DNA of 13,755 nt. Origin: Candidatus Omnitrophica bacterium UBA1562 (GTDB lineage: Bacteria; Omnitrophota; Gorgyraeia; Gygaellales; Profunditerraquicolaceae). A program made the translations under genes and the position numbers. The stretch lies in contig DCOU01000125.1 of assembly GCA_002322525.1 (NCBI GenBank), forward strand, positions 1 to 13,755, read 5' to 3'. Under the pieces are notes generated by a model. The model was given only the letters and a program-made list of their open reading frames with translations, searched no databases and had not been told where the DNA came from. Positions 10,100 to 13,755 of this stretch are shown piece after piece; the stretch's first letter is position 1; each line of letters begins with the position of its first letter.

Positions 10100-12944
10100 A
10101 GACAAACTCTGGAAATTTATAGACGACAAAGGTACATTTGCTTCCCATAGTGCCCACCAGATAAAGACCCTTTATTTTCCTTTGTGTAATTCTACGCCTA
10201 TCATGTCCTCGGTTTCTGCGGATTTACATGGCGATATAAAGACGGATTTTAATTCTTTCTTGCTCGAACCCGTATCGCGTATCTCCTTAAGTAATTTAAA
10301 ATCCAGCCGTAATTTCTGGATATACATAAACCCCGCCCTTCCTTCAAAGCTACATTCTACCCGAAGGAAGAGCGGGGTAAATCCAGCCAAAATCTGGTCA
10401 GCAACGGGCGTCTCTAAGGAAGCGAACCGCTTAGAAGATAAATTTAACTTAGAGGCAGGGCTGTTGTGGCAGAAAATAACGCGCCAAAATAAAAAAATTG
10501 GTTTAAGGTCAGAAATCACTTGTTTTATTCCTGCATCGGATGACCCGGCAGAATTAATGTTGTTAGATATTAGTAATATATCTTCAAAACCTATTAAATT
10601 TATTTCTACCGCAGCCATACCTATATTTGGCAGGTCAGCTCACAACTTGCACGACCACCGCCACGTAACCTCTCTTTTACAACGCATACAAAAGGAAAAA
10701 TTCGGAGTAGTCCTCAGGCCTACTCTTCTTTTTGATGAATCCGGCCATAAGAAAAATCCTACTTCTTATTTTGTCTTGGCTACAGATGAAAAATATGGTC
10801 CACCTGAATATATTTACTCCACACAAGAAGAATTTACCGGAGAAGCTTCGGATTTAGAAGCACCTGATGCAGTATTAAAGAATCTTCTGCCTGCAAAAAA
10901 GAACAATATGCAGGGTAAAGAATCTATGGCTGGTTTACGTTTTAAAGCTTGTGTCCTTAAACCAAAACAATCTATTTCCTACATTATCCTTATGGGAATA
11001 ATCAACGATAAATCTAAAATCCATGCTATATTTGAAAAATTTAATACTAAAGCTAAAGTAGAAAAAGCACTGGAAGAGAATAAAATCTACTGGCAAAAAA
11101 AGAGCTCCTCGATTAAAATTAAGTCAGGTAACAGAGATTTTGATAACTGGTTTAGGTGGGTGAATATCCAGCCTCACCTTCGAAAGGTATTCGGCTGCTC
11201 ATACCTGCCGGATTTTGATTATGGCAAAGGAGGTAAAGGTTGGCGTGACCTCTGGCAGGATTGCCTCTCGCTTATATTAAATAATCCTAAAGAGGTCAGG
11301 TCATTATTGATTAATAATTTTAGAGGAGTGCGTATAGACGGTTCAAACGCTACCATTATAGGCAAAACCTTAGGAGAGTTTACCCCGTTAGAAATACCAA
11401 AGAATCAGGAAGAAAAAACAAAATTTCTAACGGGGTTTATTGCTGACCGTAATAATATCAGCCGTGTCTGGATGGACCACGGCATCTGGCCTTTACTGAC
11501 CATCCATTTATATATTCATCAGACCGCTGACTTAAAAATATTATCGGAAGAGACAACTTATTTTAGAGACTATCAATTATGCAGGAGTAAAGAAATAGAC
11601 TCAAACTGGAAACCCGATAACGGTAAAGAGCTTAAAACTAAAACCAAAGAAACATATAAAGGTAGCATCTTAGAGCATATCTTAATCCAGAATTTAGTGC
11701 AATTTTTTAATGTGGGTCCACATAATCATATCTGCCTTGAAGACGCAGACTGGAATGACGGCTTGGACATGGCAGGCGAGTTCGGCGAGAGCGTTGCCTT
11801 CAGCAGCATGTATGCCCAAAATTTTAGGAGTCTGTGTGAAATAATCGAGCATCTCCAGACAGATAACATAACTATCTTAAAAGAATTAACTACGCTCCTC
11901 GATTCTATAACACAAGATGCGATAGATTATTCCGACATAAATGCAAAGCATAAACTCCTGGAAAAATATTTCCAGAGTACTAAATATAAAGTATCCGGTG
12001 AGAAAATATCTATACCAAAAACCAAACTAATTAGCGACCTGAAAAAGAAATCTGACTGGATGTATGCACATATACAAAATAATGAATGGTTAAAGGAAGG
12101 ATTCTTCAACGGGTATTATAATAATGATAAACAACCCGTGGAAGGTAATATTAATGGGCTTATGCGTATGACCTTAACCGGGCAGACTTTTCCTATTATG
12201 AGCGGAATCGCGGATACCGAACAAATTAAAACTCTCTTTAATAACGTGCGCAAATATCTAAAAGATGATGCACTCGGTGGTTTTCATTTAAATACAGATT
12301 TTAAAGAAGAACAGCTGAACTTGGGGAGGGCTTTTTCCTTTGTTTATGGTGATAAGGAAAACGGTGCGTTCTTTAATCACATGATAGTTATGTTTGCTTA
12401 TGCATTATATAAACAAGGGTTCGTTAATGAAGGCTACGAGGTCATAAGCTCTATTTATAAGATGGCGCTCGATTCCCAAAGGAGTAAAATTTACCCTTGC
12501 CTGCCGGAATATTTTAATGCCGAAGGACGCGGTATGTATGGCTATCTCACCGGCTCTGCCAGCTGGTTTATACTTACTTTATTAACCCAGGCCTTTGGGA
12601 TAAGGGGTCAATATGGAGATTTGATAATAGAACCCAAACTAACTGCAGAACAATTCAAAGCTCAAAATACAATTGGTATAACGACTTATTTTGCGGATAA
12701 GTTAATAGAAGTCAGATTTGTAAACCCCGTTAGAAATACCAAGGCTATAACAGGTGAAGGCAAAATTTCTAACGGGGTAAATCCGGCCAAGAAAAACTTC
12801 GGCAACTATTTAATAAGCAAGGTAAGTTTTAACGGAAAAATTATTGCTGAAAATTTAAAACAACCGCGCTTTTTAATCCCGCGCAACAAATTCCTCGCTT
12901 TATCTAATAATACTACCAATACTATTGAAGTAATTCTCGGCTAA
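10095..12944 (+). CDS. GH94-family glycoside phosphorylase
   Basis: This 949-aa enzyme belongs to glycoside hydrolase family 94 (cellobiose, chitobiose or related phosphorylases), which split a beta-glucoside with phosphate to give a sugar 1-phosphate. An N-terminal beta-sandwich (about residues 1-310) is followed by an (alpha/alpha)6 barrel (about 345-840). Visible motifs are GWRDLWQD, IADRNN with VWMDHGIWP (about 449-464), and LEDADWNDGLD, where D555 in DWNDG is the presumed general acid. The exact substrate cannot be assigned. It starts at GTG 10095; the inferred ancestral ATG was split by a palindromic element. Three further inserts add residues 79-95, 430-448 and 877-895 in frame. It is the only plus-strand gene here and has no carbohydrate-operon neighbours in view. 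Confidence 0.85.
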   Translation: MKDKLWKFIDDKGTFASHSAHQIKTLYFPLCNSTPIMSSVSADLHGDIKTDFNSFLLEPVSRISLSNLKSSRNFWIYINPALPSKLHSTRRKSGVNPAKIWSATGVSKEANRLEDKFNLEAGLLWQKITRQNKKIGLRSEITCFIPASDDPAELMLLDISNISSKPIKFISTAAIPIFGRSAHNLHDHRHVTSLLQRIQKEKFGVVLRPTLLFDESGHKKNPTSYFVLATDEKYGPPEYIYSTQEEFTGEASDLEAPDAVLKNLLPAKKNNMQGKESMAGLRFKACVLKPKQSISYIILMGIINDKSKIHAIFEKFNTKAKVEKALEENKIYWQKKSSSIKIKSGNRDFDNWFRWVNIQPHLRKVFGCSYLPDFDYGKGGKGWRDLWQDCLSLILNNPKEVRSLLINNFRGVRIDGSNATIIGKTLGEFTPLEIPKNQEEKTKFLTGFIADRNNISRVWMDHGIWPLLTIHLYIHQTADLKILSEETTYFRDYQLCRSKEIDSNWKPDNGKELKTKTKETYKGSILEHILIQNLVQFFNVGPHNHICLEDADWNDGLDMAGEFGESVAFSSMYAQNFRSLCEIIEHLQTDNITILKELTTLLDSITQDAIDYSDINAKHKLLEKYFQSTKYKVSGEKISIPKTKLISDLKKKSDWMYAHIQNNEWLKEGFFNGYYNNDKQPVEGNINGLMRMTLTGQTFPIMSGIADTEQIKTLFNNVRKYLKDDALGGFHLNTDFKEEQLNLGRAFSFVYGDKENGAFFNHMIVMFAYALYKQGFVNEGYEVISSIYKMALDSQRSKIYPCLPEYFNAEGRGMYGYLTGSASWFILTLLTQAFGIRGQYGDLIIEPKLTAEQFKAQNTIGITTYFADKLIEVRFVNPVRNTKAITGEGKISNGVNPAKKNFGNYLISKVSFNGKIIAENLKQPRFLIPRNKFLALSNNTTNTIEVILG
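10327..10381. repeat. In-frame palindromic insertion 1 in GH94
   Basis: Arms CCCCGCCCTTCCTTC (10331-10345) and GAAGGAAGAGCGGGG (10363-10377) have one mismatch. TAAA flanks it at 10327-10330 and 10378-10381, 51 nt apart. It adds NPALPSKLHSTRRKSGV (residues 79-95); without it the protein would read WIYINPAKIWSATG. Only the CCCCG/CGGGG ends match the main element; the stem differs. Confidence 0.75.
11379..11439. repeat. In-frame palindromic insertion 2 in GH94
   Basis: Perfect arms CCCCGTTAGAAAT (11383-11395) and ATTTCTAACGGGG (11423-11435) are flanked by TTTA at 11379-11382 and 11436-11439, 57 nt apart. It encodes TPLEIPKNQEEKTKFLTGF (430-448), splitting the conserved GEF-IADRNN segment of the catalytic domain. 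Confidence 0.88.
12721..12781. repeat. In-frame palindromic insertion 3 in GH94
   Basis: Arms CCCCGTTAGAAAT (12725-12737) and ATTTCTAACGGGG (12765-12777) are perfect and flanked by TAAA (12721-12724, 12778-12781), 57 nt apart. It encodes NPVRNTKAITGEGKISNGV (877-895) near the C-terminus. Confidence 0.88.
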
Positions 12945-12973
12945 CTAATTATCGGTGGACAATAGCGAGACAA

Positions 12974-13031
12974 GAATTCTGGGGACATCATACTTATCTT
13001 TTGGGAATTAAATATTGTGTCCCCGGAATTC
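12974..13031. repeat. REP-like palindrome after GH94
   Basis: Outer arms GAATTCTGGGGACA (12974-12987) and TGTCCCCGGAATTC (13018-13031) pair with one mismatch around an AT-rich 30-nt interior. It lies 29 nt past the GH94 stop, between convergent genes, and could end both transcripts. The GGGGACA...TGTCCCC pattern looks like palindromes tied to REP-associated transposases, but none is in view. Confidence 0.65.
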
Positions 13032-13067
13032 CATAAATACTATCTTCGTATTTTCGGCTTACCGTTA

Positions 13068-13271
13068 CTACTTGGTGACTTTTACATTAATTGCCCGTGG
13101 TCCTTTCGGCGAGTTCTCCACCTCGAACTCAACTTCTTGATCTTCATGTAAAGAATCAAACTGGACATCAACAAGAGCTGACTGATGAAAAAATACCTCT
13201 TTCCCATCGACGCCAGCGATAAAACCAAAACCTCTTTCACGAACAAGCTTCTTAATCTTACCTGTAGGCAT
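13068..13271 (-). CDS. Cold-shock domain protein (second copy)
   Basis: This 67-aa single cold-shock domain is a five-strand OB fold that binds single-stranded RNA and DNA. RNP1 is RGFGFI (about residues 12-17) and RNP2 is VFFHQS (about 26-31). The ATG at 13271 follows AAAGGAG; the longer in-frame ORF upstream reads through the preceding terminator and is not used. It diverges clearly from the neighbouring copy (KIKKLVRERGFG against KVKWFSNQKGYG): the usual Lys-Trp-Phe start of the fold is replaced by Lys-Lys-Leu. It lies 71 nt downstream of the other copy behind a hairpin terminator, so it probably depends on readthrough or an unseen promoter. Confidence 0.93.
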   Translation of the reverse strand: MPTGKIKKLVRERGFGFIAGVDGKEVFFHQSALVDVQFDSLHEDQEVEFEVENSPKGPRAINVKVTK

Positions 13272-13299
13272 AAGACACTCCTTTCGCCAGTAAAAAAAG

Positions 13300-13329
13300 A
13301 AGCCCGGATCCCTTAAAGAAACCGGGCTT
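13300..13329 (-). terminator. Terminator between the two cold-shock genes
   Basis: AAGCCCGG (13300-13307) and CCGGGCTT (13322-13329) form a perfect 8-bp stem with a 14-nt loop. On the minus strand it is followed by CTTTTTTTAC, so it ends transcripts of the upstream copy, probably only in part. Confidence 0.8.
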
Positions 13330-13342
13330 GTGTTTTTCAAGG

Positions 13343-13543
13343 TTATATTTTAACTACGTTAGTAGCCTGTTCTCCTTTAGGGCCCTTCTCAATCTCAAAT
13401 TCAACTTCTTGCCCTTCTTCCAAAGATTTATACCCCTCGCCCTGAATTGCGCTGTGATGCACAAATACATCGTTGCCGGACTCTGGAGTGATAAAACCAT
13501 AACCTTTCTGGTTAGAGAACCATTTGACTTTACCTCTTACCAT
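13343..13543 (-). CDS. Cold-shock protein, CspA family
   Basis: This 66-aa canonical cold-shock protein starts MVRGKVKWFSNQKGYGFI. RNP1 is KGYGFI (about residues 13-18), RNP2 is VFVHHS (about 26-31), and it ends EKGPKGEQATNVVKI. Such proteins bind single-stranded nucleic acid and act as RNA chaperones. The ATG at 13543 follows AAGGAGG. A strong promoter at 13687-13714 gives a leader of about 137 nt that holds a terminator-like hairpin and a short palindrome. Regulation at the leader is therefore likely, as for other csp mRNAs. Confidence 0.96.
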   Translation of the reverse strand: MVRGKVKWFSNQKGYGFITPESGNDVFVHHSAIQGEGYKSLEEGQEVEFEIEKGPKGEQATNVVKI

Positions 13544-13580
13544 TATTCTGTTACCTCCTTCCTTAAAAATTATAGTAAAC

Positions 13581-13600
13581 CCTGCCTCCCAGTAGGCAGG
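13581..13600. repeat. CCTGCCT palindrome in the csp leader
   Basis: CCTGCCT (13581-13587) and AGGCAGG (13594-13600) enclose a 6-nt loop. This short palindrome type resembles the GCCCGCTGGC part of the eno insertion at 3944-3989. It lies between the leader terminator and the csp Shine-Dalgarno. Confidence 0.6.
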
Positions 13601-13612
13601 AATGCCAGAAAC

Positions 13613-13653
13613 AAAAAAGCCGCAAAAGTCAACCCTCTCGACCTTACGGCCTT
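13613..13653 (-). terminator. Terminator-like hairpin within the csp leader
   Basis: On the minus strand GCCG-AAGGTC pairs with GACTTT-CGGC around a 9-nt loop, with a small internal asymmetry, and is followed at once by TTTTTTG (13618-13612). It lies downstream of the csp promoter and upstream of the gene, the arrangement of an attenuator; about 68 nt would be transcribed before termination. Confidence 0.6.
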
Positions 13654-13686
13654 CAGATTTCTTATCCTTTATTTACTACTGAAAAA

Positions 13687-13714
13687 AGTATAGCATCTTT
13701 TTGAGATATGTCAA
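13687..13714 (-). promoter_or_regulatory. Cold-shock gene promoter
   Basis: Consensus -35 TTGACA (13709-13714), a 16-nt spacer and -10 TATACT (13687-13692). The start site is expected near 13680. It is among the strongest promoter matches in the window. I see no gene in the remaining bases to the right edge. Confidence 0.75.
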
Positions 13715-13755
13715 GGATTAATTTTTCCTGAGGTGGAAATGATACCATAGATCGT

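Noticed and set aside
1403..12777. CRISPR array from the recurring CCCCGTTAGAAAT repeats
   Set aside because: The copies are dispersed over 11 kb as inverted pairs with no regular spacers and no cas genes.
13328..13693. 121-aa plus-strand ORF containing CLPVGR
   Set aside because: It is antisense to the csp gene and its leader; the CLPVGR peptide is just the translated CCTGCCT palindrome.

Overview
The window is a bacterial chromosomal segment with moderately low GC and compact gene spacing. Transcription is almost entirely leftward (minus strand), with clear Shine-Dalgarno sites and sigma70-like promoters. The gene set, the frequent short palindromic repeats and the large GH94 phosphorylase suggest an uncultivated Gram-negative lineage such as Candidatus Omnitrophota. 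That assignment is inferred from general resemblance and is not proven.

Layout, left to right. 50-1342: purB (adenylosuccinate lyase). 1494-2508: initiator tRNA-fMet(CAU), split between U33 and C34 by a 941-nt group I intron that carries a LAGLIDADG homing endonuclease gene. 2549-4152: ftsB-like gene and enolase, overlapping by ATGA. 4273-6953: a likely operon of an HtpX-like membrane protease with an EF-hand loop, a DUF1573 protein and a thioredoxin/CcdA-like redox membrane protein. 7111-8993: an LsrF-type aldolase/thiolase and a zinc alcohol dehydrogenase behind a leader with two hairpins. 9180-9902: a STAS-PilZ protein. 10095-12944 (plus strand): a GH94 glycoside phosphorylase. 13068-13543: two cold-shock proteins behind a leader that contains a terminator-like hairpin.

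The most unusual theme is a set of short palindromic elements. The main form has arms CCCCGTTAGAAAT / ATTTCTAACGGGG. It lies between genes (upstream of purB; across the GH94 start) and also inside genes, where it is translated in frame. GH94 carries three inserts (17, 19 and 19 aa) and enolase two (10 and 14 aa). Each copy is bracketed by a 4-bp direct repeat (TAAA/TTTA, TTAT, CAAA or TGAA) that looks like a target-site duplication. Genic repeat-to-repeat distances are 51, 57, 57, 30 and 42 nt, all multiples of three; the two intergenic copies are 53 nt. At GH94 the element appears to have split the ancestral ATG and rebuilt a GTG start from its last G plus the duplicated TG.

Together with the intron-split initiator tRNA, the window shows selfish or mobile sequence tolerated inside very conserved housekeeping genes: initiator tRNA, enolase and a carbohydrate phosphorylase.
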